The notes under the pieces were generated by a model that worked only from the letters and a program-made list of their open reading frames with translations, was not told where the DNA came from and made no database searches. From Pseudomonadota bacterium (GTDB taxonomy: Bacteria; Pseudomonadota; Gammaproteobacteria; CALCKW01), in assembly GCA_039196715.1 (NCBI GenBank), contig JBCCUP010000011.1, positions 1 to 64,000 of the forward strand: DNA of 64,000 bases. The letters run 5' to 3'. The translations under genes and the position numbers were made by a program. Positions 44,491 to 53,956 of the stretch are shown here, piece after piece (position 1 is the first letter of the stretch; the number at the start of each line of letters is the position of its first letter).

Positions 44491-45734
44491 GCAGTCGGCT
44501 CCAATGCGGCGGCGGTACAGGCGTAGAAAAAGGCGTCGAAGTTGCGGAGCGTCGGTGCATCCGGCACATCGATCACACGGTTGACGATGAACGGCACTTC
44601 CTGTTCGGTCAGGCCGCCGTGGCTGCGCAGCGGCTCTTTCAGTGCGGCGAGGTCGTGGCGGTCTGCGCTGGTGCCGATGGTCATGTTCTCGGTGGAGATC
44701 ATCACCACATCACCGATGCGGTCGGCCGGCAGGTCGTAGCGCGCGACAGCCTCCTCGCGGGTGGTCACCTCGAGCAGCTCGGGCAGGGTCTTGAGCCTGG
44801 CCATGACATCGTCGCGGTCCGCGCCGTCCGGCAGGTAGGCGGTGGCGAAGGAACCGAGGGCACCGTGGTGCACGACGTAAGGGTCGGTGATCGGCAGGAT
44901 CACGCGGGCGGCGGCGGTGCCGAGCCAGTCGTCGAGCCGGTCCTGGATGTAGATCACGGCCGGGTCGCCGTTGGCGTCGTGCTTGGGTTTCATGCCGTGG
45001 TCGGCGGTGACGACGATGGCCGCACCGAGCGCGTCGAGCTCACCGAGGTAGCGGTCGAACATCGCATAGAAGTCTTTCGCGCCTTGCTCGTCCGGGGCGA
45101 ACTTGTGCTGGATGTAGTCGGTGGTCGAGAGGTACATGATGTCGGGTGACCACTCGCGCAGCAGTTTCATGCCGGCGGCAAACACGAACTCGGAGAGGTC
45201 TGCGGAGTACACCTCCGGCACCGGCATGCCGAGCCAGTCGCTGGCGTTGTCGATGCCGTGCTCGGCGACCGTGGTGTTGCCCGAGCGCTCCGAGGAAAAG
45301 GCGATGGCGCGGTCCTCGTCGAAACGTAAGCCCGAACCCAGTAGTGCACGCAGCTTGTCCTTGGCCGTGACCATCGCGACGCGCGCACCGGCCTCGTAGA
45401 ACTTCGAGAACACCGTCGGTGCGCGCAGGAAGCGCACGTCGTTCATCATCACCTCTTCGCCGGTGTCCGGGTCGAACAGGAAATTGCCGCAGATGCCGTG
45501 TACGGCGGGCGGCTGCCCAGTCGCGATCGAGAGGTTGTTCGGGTTGGTGAACGAGGGGATCACCGAGTGCGCCAGGCGGTCGGTGCCGTCGGCGCGGATG
45601 CGCGCGAGGTGCGGCATCAGCCCCTCGGCGATGGCAACTTCGAGGTAGGCGGGTTCGCAGCCGTCGAGGCAGATGGCCACGGCGCAGGTGGTGGGCGCGG
45701 CGTAGGTGCGGTCGTTGGCGGTGACGTCTTGCAT
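44487..45734 (-). CDS. phnA: Phosphonoacetate hydrolase
   Basis: The 415-residue enzyme belongs to the alkaline phosphatase superfamily and cleaves the C-P bond of phosphonoacetate to acetate and phosphate. Metal ligands and nucleophile fit the zinc enzyme: [10 protein letters not shown] near residue 23, SFTNPNNLS with the Thr nucleophile near residue 63, [10 protein letters not shown] near residue 205, VTADHGM near residue 245 and RSHGGLTEQ near residue 370. No signal peptide, so cytoplasmic. It starts 22 bases after phnW and overlaps phnY by four bases. Confidence 0.92.
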   Translation of the reverse strand: MQDVTANDRTYAAPTTCAVAICLDGCEPAYLEVAIAEGLMPHLARIRADGTDRLAHSVIPSFTNPNNLSIATGQPPAVHGICGNFLFDPDTGEEVMMNDVRFLRAPTVFSKFYEAGARVAMVTAKDKLRALLGSGLRFDEDRAIAFSSERSGNTTVAEHGIDNASDWLGMPVPEVYSADLSEFVFAAGMKLLREWSPDIMYLSTTDYIQHKFAPDEQGAKDFYAMFDRYLGELDALGAAIVVTADHGMKPKHDANGDPAVIYIQDRLDDWLGTAAARVILPITDPYVVHHGALGSFATAYLPDGADRDDVMARLKTLPELLEVTTREEAVARYDLPADRIGDVVMISTENMTIGTSADRHDLAALKEPLRSHGGLTEQEVPFIVNRVIDVPDAPTLRNFDAFFYACTAAALEPTA

Positions 45735-45756
45735 GGCGGTTCCAGAGAAAACGGGT

Positions 45757-46935
45757 TCAGGCGACGAGTTTCTTGCGCTCTTCGAGCGCGTCGGCGGGCG
45801 GTGCGGCAGAGCGAACGCCCATCTCGGCGAGGGCGTCTTCGGCGGCGGTGACCACGCGCGTCATGATGTGGTGGTCCATCTGTCCGATGCACCCCACGCG
45901 GAAACTGTCGACCACGGTGAGCTTGCCCGGGTAGATGATAAAGCCTCGCGCCTTCATTGCGGCGTAGAAGGCCTGAAAGTCGAAGGCCGGGTCGCCCGGG
46001 CAGAAGAAGGTGACGATGATCGGCGACAGCCAGTGCTCGGACAGCAGGGTCTCGAAGCCGAGCCTGCGGAAGCCCGCGACGAGTGTGTCCCGGTTGCGCG
46101 TGTAGCGCGCGAGCCGGGCGGGCGCACCGCCCTCGGCCCGGTGCAGCGCGAGGGCCTGCATGAACGCCGCCACCGTGTGCGTCGGCGGGGTGAAGCGCCA
46201 CTGGCCGCTCGTCTCCATGATGGCCCACTGGGCGTGCACGTCGAGCGACAGCGAGTGGCTGTTGCCCTTGGCGGCGGTAATCGCCTCGCTGCGGGCGATA
46301 ACGAAGCCGAAGCCCGGCACGCCCTCGATGCATTTGTTGGCCGAGGAGGTGAAGGCCGTGCAGTGGAGCGCGGCCGGGTCGAGTGGCAGGGCCCCAAAGG
46401 CCGACATCGAGTCGATCAGCAGCGCGCGGCCCGCCGCGTGGGTGGCCTCGGCGATCTCCTCGATCGGGTTCAGGATGCCGGAGGATGTCTCGCAGTGGAT
46501 CGCGAGCACGTGGGTGATCGCCGGGTCGGCCGCAAGGATCGCTGCCACCTCATCGCCGCGCGGGGGCAGGTAGTCGCCCTTGTCGAGCAGGTGCAGGCCG
46601 CGTCCGAGGACTTCGAGCGTCTGTGCTGCGCGCAACCCGTACGCACCGTTGGCGAGCACCAGCACCTTGCCGTCGCGCGGCACGAAGCTGCCGAGCATGG
46701 CCTCGACGCAGTAGGAACCCGAGCCCTGAATCGGCACGCAGTCGTAGTCGCCGTTCGTGTGGCCGGCGATCTCCAGCAGCGCGGTGCGCATCGCGCGGGT
46801 CATCGCGCGAAAATCGTCGTCCCAGCTGCCCCAGTCGGTCAACATCGCGGCCTTGACCTCGGCGGCTGTGGTCAGCGGGCCCGGGGTGAGCAAGAAGGGT
46901 TCGCCCCGGGCGGGGTCTGGCAGTGGCGTGGTCAT
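45757..46935 (-). CDS. phnW: 2-Aminoethylphosphonate-pyruvate transaminase
   Basis: The 392-residue PLP enzyme moves the amino group of 2-aminoethylphosphonate to pyruvate, giving phosphonoacetaldehyde and alanine. It has the class V N-terminal motif LLTPGPLTT, the substrate/cofactor segment PIQGSGSYCVEAML and the PLP Lys in FTSSANKCIEGVPGFGF near residue 195. The ATG at 46935 gives the family length; a longer frame to 47160 lacks family resemblance and would enter the divergent gene's promoter region. It is first in the operon phnW-phnA-phnY-pbfA. Confidence 0.92.
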   Translation of the reverse strand: MTTPLPDPARGEPFLLTPGPLTTAAEVKAAMLTDWGSWDDDFRAMTRAMRTALLEIAGHTNGDYDCVPIQGSGSYCVEAMLGSFVPRDGKVLVLANGAYGLRAAQTLEVLGRGLHLLDKGDYLPPRGDEVAAILAADPAITHVLAIHCETSSGILNPIEEIAEATHAAGRALLIDSMSAFGALPLDPAALHCTAFTSSANKCIEGVPGFGFVIARSEAITAAKGNSHSLSLDVHAQWAIMETSGQWRFTPPTHTVAAFMQALALHRAEGGAPARLARYTRNRDTLVAGFRRLGFETLLSEHWLSPIIVTFFCPGDPAFDFQAFYAAMKARGFIIYPGKLTVVDSFRVGCIGQMDHHIMTRVVTAAEDALAEMGVRSAAPPADALEERKKLVA

Positions 46936-47158
46936 ACACGGGTGCTCAGCTAGGCGGGCCGGGAGGCCGCGTGCATCGGCATTGTAGTGTCTGGGCAACC
47001 CGTCAGTGAACCGATCCGCTGTGACCGGGTGATGACGCGCCGTCTCGGCGTGCGTTGGCGTTGCAACACGCAGGTGTGAGCTGCAGCCCTGTCCCTTGAA
47101 ACACACTCGCGATTCGAACACCATCGGGACGAACGACGCTGAAACCCGCGCTGAGCTC

Positions 47159-48649
47159 ATGGCCTACCGACCCAATGTGCTGCTGATCGTCATTGACCAA
47201 TTCCGTGCGGATCTCCTCGACGGTGCGCTGGCAAAGGTCGCGGGTCTCAAACACTTGGCGGCACTTGCTGAGGTCAGTTGTCAGTTTCGGCAGCACTACA
47301 CCGTGGTCACGCCCTGCGGCCCGTCTCGGGTGTCGTTGTTCACCAGCCAGTACGCGCGCAACCACCGGGCCGTGCGCAACGGCACGCCGCTTCGCAACGA
47401 CACGCCGAACCTCGCGCGTGCGATGCGCGCGGCCGGCTACGACCCGCTGCTGTTCGGCTACACCGACGTCGCCCAGGACCCACGCGTGCTGCCCGCCGAC
47501 GACCCGCGGTTGCAGAGCTACGAGGAGTTGCTGCCGGGTTTCACCGAAGTGGTGCGCCAGCGACTCGAGTCGGACGACACCGCCTGGCGGGACCACTTGC
47601 GCGCCCGGGGCTACGCCGTGCCCGAAGGCATGGCGCTCTATGTGCCGGACGGCGATGCGCTCAACGCGCCGGCGCGCTACTGCGCCGAGGACAGCGACAC
47701 CGCGTTTCTCACCGACCGCTTTCTCGCGTACATGGACGGGGCGCGTGCGCCGTGGTTTGCAACCCTGACCTACATCCGGCCGCACCCGCCGCTGGTGGCG
47801 CCTGCACCCTACAACCGCCTGGTGGATCCGGCCTCGGTGCCGCCGACACAGCAGTCGGACGACAACCGCGTCCACCCCTTTGTCGCCGCCTTGAGAGAAG
47901 CAAGCCCGGCACACCGAGCGGTGGAGGGCTTCGGTGCGTTTGACGCGACACCCGAGCAGATCAACACCTTGCGCGCGGTCTACCTCGGGCTCGCCGCCGA
48001 GGTGGACCACCACATCGGACGCGTTGTCGACTGGCTCAAGTCGAGCGGCCACTGGGATGACACGGTGCTCGTGGTCACCGCCGACCACGGTGAATTGCTC
48101 GGCGACCACGGGCTCTGGGGCAAGGGCAGCTTCCACGACGCGGCGTTTCACGTGCCCCTGCTGATGCGGGTGCCGTGGTTGTCACCGCGCCGCGTCGAGG
48201 CGATGACCGAATCGATCGACGTTGCACCGACTCTGCTGGACCTCGTTGGCCGCGCCGCTCCCGATGCGTTCAATGGCCAGAGCCTGAGCACCTTGCTCGA
48301 AGGTGGCGAGGGCGGCAGGGCGGTGACCGTGTCGGAGCACGACTTCGGCAACCCGATTGCGCCGTCGCGCGTGCAGCAGGCGCTGGGTCTCACGGCCGAG
48401 CAGGCGAACTTTGCGGTGTTGCGCACCCCGACGCATCGCCTGGTGCATTTTGCCGGGCCGTTAGCGCAAGTCGTGTACGACATGAACGACGGCGGCGAGC
48501 GTCGGGACATCGCGCAGCGACCCGACAGCGCGGCGCTGCGACTCGACCTGACGTCGCAGTTGCTCAGTCACGGCATGACGCACCCGGAGAGCACCTTTGC
48601 CTCGACCTTGGTCACCAACGCGGGTGTTCAGCGCGCCGGCGGAGGCTAA
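47159..48649 (+). CDS. Phosphonate monoester hydrolase/phosphodiesterase (sulfatase superfamily)
   Basis: The 496-residue protein is an arylsulfatase-superfamily enzyme. The Cys to be converted to formylglycine is in VTPCGPSRVSLF near residue 58, and the segments YARNHRAVRNGTPL and RPHPPLVAPAPY strongly recall rhizobial phosphonate monoester hydrolase, which cleaves phosphonate and phosphate diesters. Metal residues lie in VIDQFRAD near residue 12 and VTADHGELLGDHG near residue 305. No signal peptide is visible. It is divergent from phnW with a 223-bp gap, so it may free aminoethylphosphonate from esters. Maturation needs a formylglycine-generating enzyme elsewhere. Confidence 0.86.
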   Translation: MAYRPNVLLIVIDQFRADLLDGALAKVAGLKHLAALAEVSCQFRQHYTVVTPCGPSRVSLFTSQYARNHRAVRNGTPLRNDTPNLARAMRAAGYDPLLFGYTDVAQDPRVLPADDPRLQSYEELLPGFTEVVRQRLESDDTAWRDHLRARGYAVPEGMALYVPDGDALNAPARYCAEDSDTAFLTDRFLAYMDGARAPWFATLTYIRPHPPLVAPAPYNRLVDPASVPPTQQSDDNRVHPFVAALREASPAHRAVEGFGAFDATPEQINTLRAVYLGLAAEVDHHIGRVVDWLKSSGHWDDTVLVVTADHGELLGDHGLWGKGSFHDAAFHVPLLMRVPWLSPRRVEAMTESIDVAPTLLDLVGRAAPDAFNGQSLSTLLEGGEGGRAVTVSEHDFGNPIAPSRVQQALGLTAEQANFAVLRTPTHRLVHFAGPLAQVVYDMNDGGERRDIAQRPDSAALRLDLTSQLLSHGMTHPESTFASTLVTNAGVQRAGGG

Positions 48650-48773
48650 AAAACTTGGCAGTGGGCTGACTGCTTGTCATGCTGAGGTCACATTGGAAAT
48701 TCAAAACGGAGGTTTTCAACGCACCGCCCAAGGGGTTGACTGAGTGGAGGAGGGAGACACATCAACCGTGGGC

Positions 48774-48791
48774 GCGGCCTGCACAGGCCGC
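48774..48791 (+). promoter_or_regulatory. Hairpin in the leader of the family-5 binding-protein gene
   Basis: GCGGCCT and AGGCCGC form a 7-bp stem around GCAC, about 115 bases before the start codon. It could be a leader RNA structure or a terminator for the upstream gene; no T-run follows. Confidence 0.35.
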
Positions 48792-48906
48792 CGAGCCGGG
48801 TCGGTGACGGCCAGGTTCACGACGAAGCTGTTCGTGTGCAGTCAATGACGCGCTCGGCTTCATCGCGACGGTTTCCGCGCGAACAACAAACGCAACAGGA
48901 GTTGAG

Positions 48907-50946
48907 ATGAAACGCAAATTTGTACTCGGCGTTGCCGCCGTTGCGCTGCCAGGCGCAGCGATGGCGAACTGCCCACCGATCACCCTCGAAGCCATGGGCG
49001 GCGTTGCCGCAGGCGCCTACCCGCAGCAGTACGAACTCGCTGAATTCCAGGCCGCCGCGAGCTGCACCATGGAATTCTCCGCCAACCCCGCCAGCGCCGA
49101 GCTGAACGGCCGCATCCAGGGCAACGGTGAACTGCCGTCGCTCGCCGACCGCCTGCCGTCTGAGCCGCTGGTGATGGTCCCCTACGACAGCATCGGTCAG
49201 TACGGCGGTGAGCTCGACGTGCTCTCTAACGCCACCGAAGCCGGCACCTCCGACTTCCTCTCGGTGCGTCACGTCAACCTCGTGCGCTACTCCGACGACC
49301 TGCAGACGATCGTGCCGAACGTCGCCAAATCCTGGGAGTGGAACGCCGATTTCACCCAGCTCACCTTCAAGCTGCGTGCGGGCCACAAGTGGTCTGACGG
49401 CACGCCGTTCACCAGTGCGGACGTCAAGTTCTGGCACGACAACCTGCACATGGACACCAACATCTTCGAGTCGCCGAAGGACTACGTGACGGTGGCCGGT
49501 GAGCACATGTCGGTTGACACGCCGGACGACACCACCGTGGTGTTCAACCTGCCGGCGCCAAAGCCGGGCCTGCTCGCGCACTTCGCGACGCACTTTGGTC
49601 AGGGCTTCCAGCCCAAGCACTTCCTCGGTCAGTTCCACCCCGCGATCAACGCCGACGCCGACAGCTTCGCGCAGAGCCTCGGCTTCGAGAACGGCTACGA
49701 CGCGATCAAGGCCTACTGGGGCAACTCGGACTGGACCGATACGCCGACACCGATGCTGGCCAAGCCGGACCTCGTCGATGGCTTGCCGAAAGCGACCTTG
49801 CCGACGCTCGAGTCGCACATCGTGATCCGCGACACCACCGAGGGCCGCTACTTTGTTGCCAACCCCTACTTCTTCCAGGTCGACACCTCAGGTCAGCAGC
49901 TGCCCTACATCTCGACCCAGGACGAGGTCTACATCAACGACAACGAAGTGCGCATCCTCAAGCTCGTGAACGGCGAGGTGGATTACAAGTCGCAGTCGCT
50001 GCAGCTCGCCTCGGCGCCGCTGTTGCTCGAGAACCAGGAAAAATCGAACTACACGATCTACCTGCGGCCCGAGATCACCATTGGTGCCTTCGGTTTCAAC
50101 GTGACGCACGAGGACCCGGCCAAGCGTGAAGTCTTCGGCAACCTGAAGTTCCGCGAGGCCATGTCGATCGCGATCAACCGCGACGAGCTCAATGACGTGG
50201 CCTTCTTCGGCCAGGGCACGCCGCAGCAGTACGTCGGCTTCTCGCCGCTGCCGGAATTCGTCGACCCCGCGCTGCTCACGCACAAGACCGAGTTCGACGC
50301 TGCGGGCGCGAACGCACTGCTCGACGAGCTCGGCATGGCCGACACCGACGGCGACGGCTTCCGCGAGTTGCCGAACGGCGACAAGCTGGTGCTGAACCTG
50401 AACTTCTCCACCCAGGGCATCGCCGGCCAGACCGTCGAGCTCGTCGCGCAGAACTGGGCCGATGTCGGCATCCAGTCGGTGGTCAAGGAAGTGACGCCGG
50501 ACGAGTACCGCTCGGCGCAGTCGGCCAACCAGCTCGACGTGTCCATGTGGCGGAAGTCGCAGCCGCTCGCGATCGTGCTCGGCAACAACGAGCTCTGGGT
50601 GCCGCCCTACGAGAACTACTTCGGCAACCGCAACGCGATGCTGTGGGCCGAGTGGATCGACTCCAAGGGCAGCTCGGGTGTCGAGCCGCCGCAGTGGGCC
50701 AAGGACATGGTCGACAACATCAACGCGGTGCAGTCAGCGGATCAATCGAGCCAGGAATTCCAGGATCTCGTGACCGCGATGGCCACGGCCATGGCGGAGA
50801 ACCTGATGTTCATCGGCACCGTCAACGCGCCGGCGCCGATCTACCGCAACAACGACCTGAAGAACTTCGCGGACTTCAAGACCCACTCCTACGAGTACTA
50901 CCGGACCTACCCGTACCGCGCCACCGGTTGGTGGTTGGACGAGTAA
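48907..50946 (+). CDS. ABC importer binding protein, family 5 (peptide/opine type)
   Basis: The 679-residue precursor has a Sec signal peptide (MKRKF, hydrophobic core, cleavage near AMANCPP) and a family-5 binding fold (AKSWEWNADFTQLTFKLR, HKWSDGTPFTSADVKFW). The mature N-terminus has a ~50-residue extra segment with two Cys residues that could form a disulfide. The family binds peptides, glutathione, opines or nickel complexes; this long subgroup is often found beside sugar- or sulfur-related genes, but the ligand is unknown here. The gene is followed by a strong hairpin, then two permease genes. Confidence 0.9.
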   Translation: MKRKFVLGVAAVALPGAAMANCPPITLEAMGGVAAGAYPQQYELAEFQAAASCTMEFSANPASAELNGRIQGNGELPSLADRLPSEPLVMVPYDSIGQYGGELDVLSNATEAGTSDFLSVRHVNLVRYSDDLQTIVPNVAKSWEWNADFTQLTFKLRAGHKWSDGTPFTSADVKFWHDNLHMDTNIFESPKDYVTVAGEHMSVDTPDDTTVVFNLPAPKPGLLAHFATHFGQGFQPKHFLGQFHPAINADADSFAQSLGFENGYDAIKAYWGNSDWTDTPTPMLAKPDLVDGLPKATLPTLESHIVIRDTTEGRYFVANPYFFQVDTSGQQLPYISTQDEVYINDNEVRILKLVNGEVDYKSQSLQLASAPLLLENQEKSNYTIYLRPEITIGAFGFNVTHEDPAKREVFGNLKFREAMSIAINRDELNDVAFFGQGTPQQYVGFSPLPEFVDPALLTHKTEFDAAGANALLDELGMADTDGDGFRELPNGDKLVLNLNFSTQGIAGQTVELVAQNWADVGIQSVVKEVTPDEYRSAQSANQLDVSMWRKSQPLAIVLGNNELWVPPYENYFGNRNAMLWAEWIDSKGSSGVEPPQWAKDMVDNINAVQSADQSSQEFQDLVTAMATAMAENLMFIGTVNAPAPIYRNNDLKNFADFKTHSYEYYRTYPYRATGWWLDE

Positions 50947-51011
50947 TCCGGGTTGTCTGAGCGACGGGTCCCCGTGGGCACATCCGCCCGCGGGGCACCT
51001 GCGACGGTGCG

Positions 51012-51035
51012 CGGGGCGCGCAACAGCGCGCCCCG
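51012..51035 (+). terminator. Perfect 10-bp stem-loop between binding-protein and permease genes
   Basis: CGGGGCGCGC and GCGCGCCCCG pair fully around AACA, 66 bases after the binding-protein stop codon and 149 before the permease start. Without a T-run it more likely stabilises the upstream message or partly attenuates read-through than fully ends transcription. Confidence 0.6.
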
Positions 51036-51183
51036 TGTTGGTTGCCCCTCGCCGGGCACCCCTGGCCGGGCGCCACTTTCGTTCGTGTCCCCATCTCCCA
51101 TACACTCCAGAGCGGTTCTCGAAGCCCGCTGGCAGGGCAGGGCGTGTGATGGCACGGTCTGATCGCGGCGGCAGGGGAAAACG

Positions 51184-52191
51184 ATGCTGAATTTTGCGCG
51201 CTTCGTCGGCACCCGTGCCGTGATGGCGCTGATCACCCTGGTGCTGGTGTCGCTGGCGGTGTTCTCCTTGATGGAGTTGGTGCCGGGCGACTGCGCCGAG
51301 CGTTACCTCGCCTTCAAGAACACCCAGGGCTCTTCGATCCAGATCGCCAACGAGCTCGAGGCTGAACGCCAACGGCTTGGCCTGGACCGCCCCTACCTTG
51401 AGCGCTGGGCCGGTTGGATCGTCGGTGCCTTCCAGGGCGAATTCGGTGACTCGTGCATCCTGCGGGTCAACATCGCCAACCTGCTCGGCGACAAGTTCTG
51501 GCTTTCGCTGGCCATCTGCCTTGCGTCGCTGGTGCTCGCCTACGCGATTGCGATCCCGGTCGGTATCATCGCTGCCGCCTCCGACAACGCCTTTCTGAAC
51601 AACTCGCTGCGCGTCGTCAGCTACCTCGGCCTCGCGATGCCGAACTTCCTGCTGGCGCTGGTCATCATGTTGTTTGCGACGGTCTGGTTCGGCGAGACGC
51701 TGACCGGCCTCTTCAGCGATGAATACCGCGACGCGCCGTGGTCCTGGGGCAAGTTCGTCGACCTGCTCCAACACGCCTGGCTGCCGATCTTCATCCTCGG
51801 CTGGTCGGCGACGGCCTTTGCGCTGCAGACCGTGCGGGCGCTCATGTCCGATGAAATCGGCAAGCTCTACGTGACCGCCGCGAGTGCGCGCGGGGTGCAC
51901 GGGCGCAAGCTGCTCTGGGGCTACCCGGCGCGCCACGCGCTCGGGCCGATCATCAACTCGCTCGGCTTCGACCTCAACCGCATCTTCAACGAGCTGCCGA
52001 TCGTTGCGCTGATCCTCGTCATGACCGACGCGGGCGCCTTGCTGATCGAGGCACTCGCGCGTTCGAACGACCAGCAGCTCGCCGGCGCCATCATCTTCCT
52101 GCTGACTGCGTCGATCGTCGCGTTGAATTTCCTCACCGACGTGCTGTTGGCCGCACTCGACCCGCGCGTGCGCAAGAGCATCGTGAACTGA
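51184..52191 (+). CDS. ABC importer permease, DppB type
   Basis: The 335-residue inner-membrane protein has the DppB/OppB N-terminus (RFVGTRAVMALITLVLVSLAVF in two parts), about six helices and the ATPase-docking loop SDEIGKLYVTAASARGVHGR near residue 225. It ends on the first base of the next permease gene. There is a 237-bp gap with a hairpin before it, so its expression may be lower than that of the binding protein. Confidence 0.92.
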   Translation: MLNFARFVGTRAVMALITLVLVSLAVFSLMELVPGDCAERYLAFKNTQGSSIQIANELEAERQRLGLDRPYLERWAGWIVGAFQGEFGDSCILRVNIANLLGDKFWLSLAICLASLVLAYAIAIPVGIIAAASDNAFLNNSLRVVSYLGLAMPNFLLALVIMLFATVWFGETLTGLFSDEYRDAPWSWGKFVDLLQHAWLPIFILGWSATAFALQTVRALMSDEIGKLYVTAASARGVHGRKLLWGYPARHALGPIINSLGFDLNRIFNELPIVALILVMTDAGALLIEALARSNDQQLAGAIIFLLTASIVALNFLTDVLLAALDPRVRKSIVN

Positions 52192-53345
52192 TGGACACCC
52201 GGCAGACGACCCCGCTCGGCGACGACGCCGCTTCGCAACGCGCCAAGGAGGCCTATTTCACGGCCTCGCAGAGCCAGTTGATCTGGGCGCGCTTCAAGAA
52301 ACAACGCTCGGCGCTCGTGGCGGCCTGGGTGCTGATCATCCTCGTGGTCTCGGGTGTGTTCGCGCCGTTCCTCTCGCCCTACGACCCGACCGTGGCCGGC
52401 CGCGACAAGGACTACACCAACGGCGCGCCGCAACTGCCGCTCTTCTGCGACAAAAACGGCTGCTCGCTGCGGCCTTTCATCCACGCGGTGGAGCGCGAGC
52501 GCTCGCTTGCGACCAACTTCCGCTGGGTTACGACGATCAACGAGGACGAGCGAAACTACCTGACCTTCCTGCCCAAAGGCGACGACTACACGCTCTTGGG
52601 ATTCATCCCGGGCGACCGGCACCTGTTCGGTGTCGAGGCGGGCAAGATCCACCTGTTCGGCACCGACGAGGACGGCCAGGACATCTTCAGCCGCACCCTG
52701 CGCGCGGTCTGGACCTCGTTGCAGGTTGGCACCATCGGTGTGCTGATTGCCTTCGTGTTGGCGCTGATCATCGGCGGGGTGTCGGGCTACTACGGCGGTT
52801 GGATCGACAGCGTGATCCAGATGGTCACCGACGCGGTGCGTACCGTGCCTGCGATACCGCTGTTCATGGCGGTCGCCGCGTTCCTGCCGGCCGAGACCTC
52901 GGCCGAGGCACGGTTCTTCTACATCTCGCTGATCCTCGGGTTCATCGGTTGGCCGACGCTCGCGCGGCGCATTCGCACCCACCTCCTGACCGAGCGCAAC
53001 CAGGAGTATGTGCTGGCAGCACAACTTTCCGGTGCGTCGTCCGCGCACGTCATTCGCCGGCACCTGCTGCCGTCGTTCACAAGCTACATCATCGTCGACC
53101 TCGTGATCTCTTTCCCCTACATGGTGCTGAGCGAGACCGCACTCTCGTTCATCGGACTCGGCCTCAAGGACCCGGTTTCCTCGCTCGGCGTCATGCTGCA
53201 GAAGGCGACGTCCGCGGATGTGATGCTGAACTACCAGTGGTACTTCATTCCGGTGTTCTTCTTCATTGCGCTCGTGATGGCTTTCGTGTTTGTCGGCGAT
53301 GGCCTGCGCGATGCGGCCGACCCGTACGCGGACGCCAACAAGTAA
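52191..53345 (+). CDS. ABC importer permease, DppC type
   Basis: The 384-residue inner-membrane protein has the DppC features: an N-terminal cytoplasmic segment, the first helix LVAAWVLIILVVSGVFAPFL, HLFGTDEDGQDIFSR near residue 155 and the EAA loop TERNQEYVLAAQLSGASSAH near residue 265. An insert of about 75 residues between the first helix and the HLFGTDEDG motif lengthens it compared with ordinary DppC. Its ATG overlaps the previous stop codon. No ATPase gene follows within the window. Confidence 0.92.
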   Translation: MDTRQTTPLGDDAASQRAKEAYFTASQSQLIWARFKKQRSALVAAWVLIILVVSGVFAPFLSPYDPTVAGRDKDYTNGAPQLPLFCDKNGCSLRPFIHAVERERSLATNFRWVTTINEDERNYLTFLPKGDDYTLLGFIPGDRHLFGVEAGKIHLFGTDEDGQDIFSRTLRAVWTSLQVGTIGVLIAFVLALIIGGVSGYYGGWIDSVIQMVTDAVRTVPAIPLFMAVAAFLPAETSAEARFFYISLILGFIGWPTLARRIRTHLLTERNQEYVLAAQLSGASSAHVIRRHLLPSFTSYIIVDLVISFPYMVLSETALSFIGLGLKDPVSSLGVMLQKATSADVMLNYQWYFIPVFFFIALVMAFVFVGDGLRDAADPYADANK

Positions 53346-53405
53346 CCGATCCGATCACATCTCCACCGGTGCGCGGCGTCCGTAGTGGCCCGGGCAACCC
53401 CGTGG

Positions 53406-53789
53406 TCAGCGCGAGTCGCAGGGCAGCAGATCGCTGTTTGACAAGAACGGCCCCCAGCGCAGTGTCAGGGCATCGTCCTCGAGGTTGAAGCGCAGGAAGT
53501 ACGCGCGCACCGCGTCTTCGCCGCATCGCGCGTGCGCGGCCGAGAACAGGCCATTGTCTCGCGGCTGCACCGGGCCCCAGGTCAGCGCGCACCAGAGCGT
53601 GCCGTGTCGCAACCAGTCCGGGCCGACCTCGAAGGGCTCGGCGAGGACGGTACCACCGGGCTGGATTGGCAGCCGCGCGCAGTGCGAGGCCGTGCCCCAG
53701 GTGCCGAAGAGGGGCGCGTGCGGGTCCGGGTTGGCCACCACAGCGGTGGTGCTGGCGACCCACACGAGAAGGCAGAACGAGGCGCGCAT
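53406..53789 (-). CDS. Small exported protein of unknown function
   Basis: The 127-residue product begins with a likely signal peptide (MRASFCLLVWVASTTAVVA, cleavage before NPDPH). The mature part has Cys residues at HCARLP, LWCALTWG, ARCGED and PCDSR, which could form two disulfides. I recognise no family. It lies between a convergent permease gene and a sulfatase gene. The longer frame to 53858 lacks a signal-like N-terminus. Confidence 0.6.
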   Translation of the reverse strand: MRASFCLLVWVASTTAVVANPDPHAPLFGTWGTASHCARLPIQPGGTVLAEPFEVGPDWLRHGTLWCALTWGPVQPRDNGLFSAAHARCGEDAVRAYFLRFNLEDDALTLRWGPFLSNSDLLPCDSR

Positions 53790-53956
53790 GCGTCGGTGCT
53801 CGGTGTGTGCAGATGCAGACACAGACCTGCGGAGGACAGGCGCGTTCCCGCGGCCCATCAGGCCACCGACCCCGCCGTCGGGCGACTCTCCATCCGAGAT
53901 GGGTTGACGGCTGCTGCGGGCAGCAGGATCACCGTGCAGCGGGCGGTGATGTCGGT

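Noticed and set aside
46936-47160. N-terminal extension of PhnW
   Set aside because: No resemblance to the family; it covers the divergent promoter region of the phosphonate-ester hydrolase gene.
48650-48906. Riboswitch in the leader of the family-5 binding-protein gene
   Set aside because: Only one simple 7-bp stem is visible; no known riboswitch consensus recognised.
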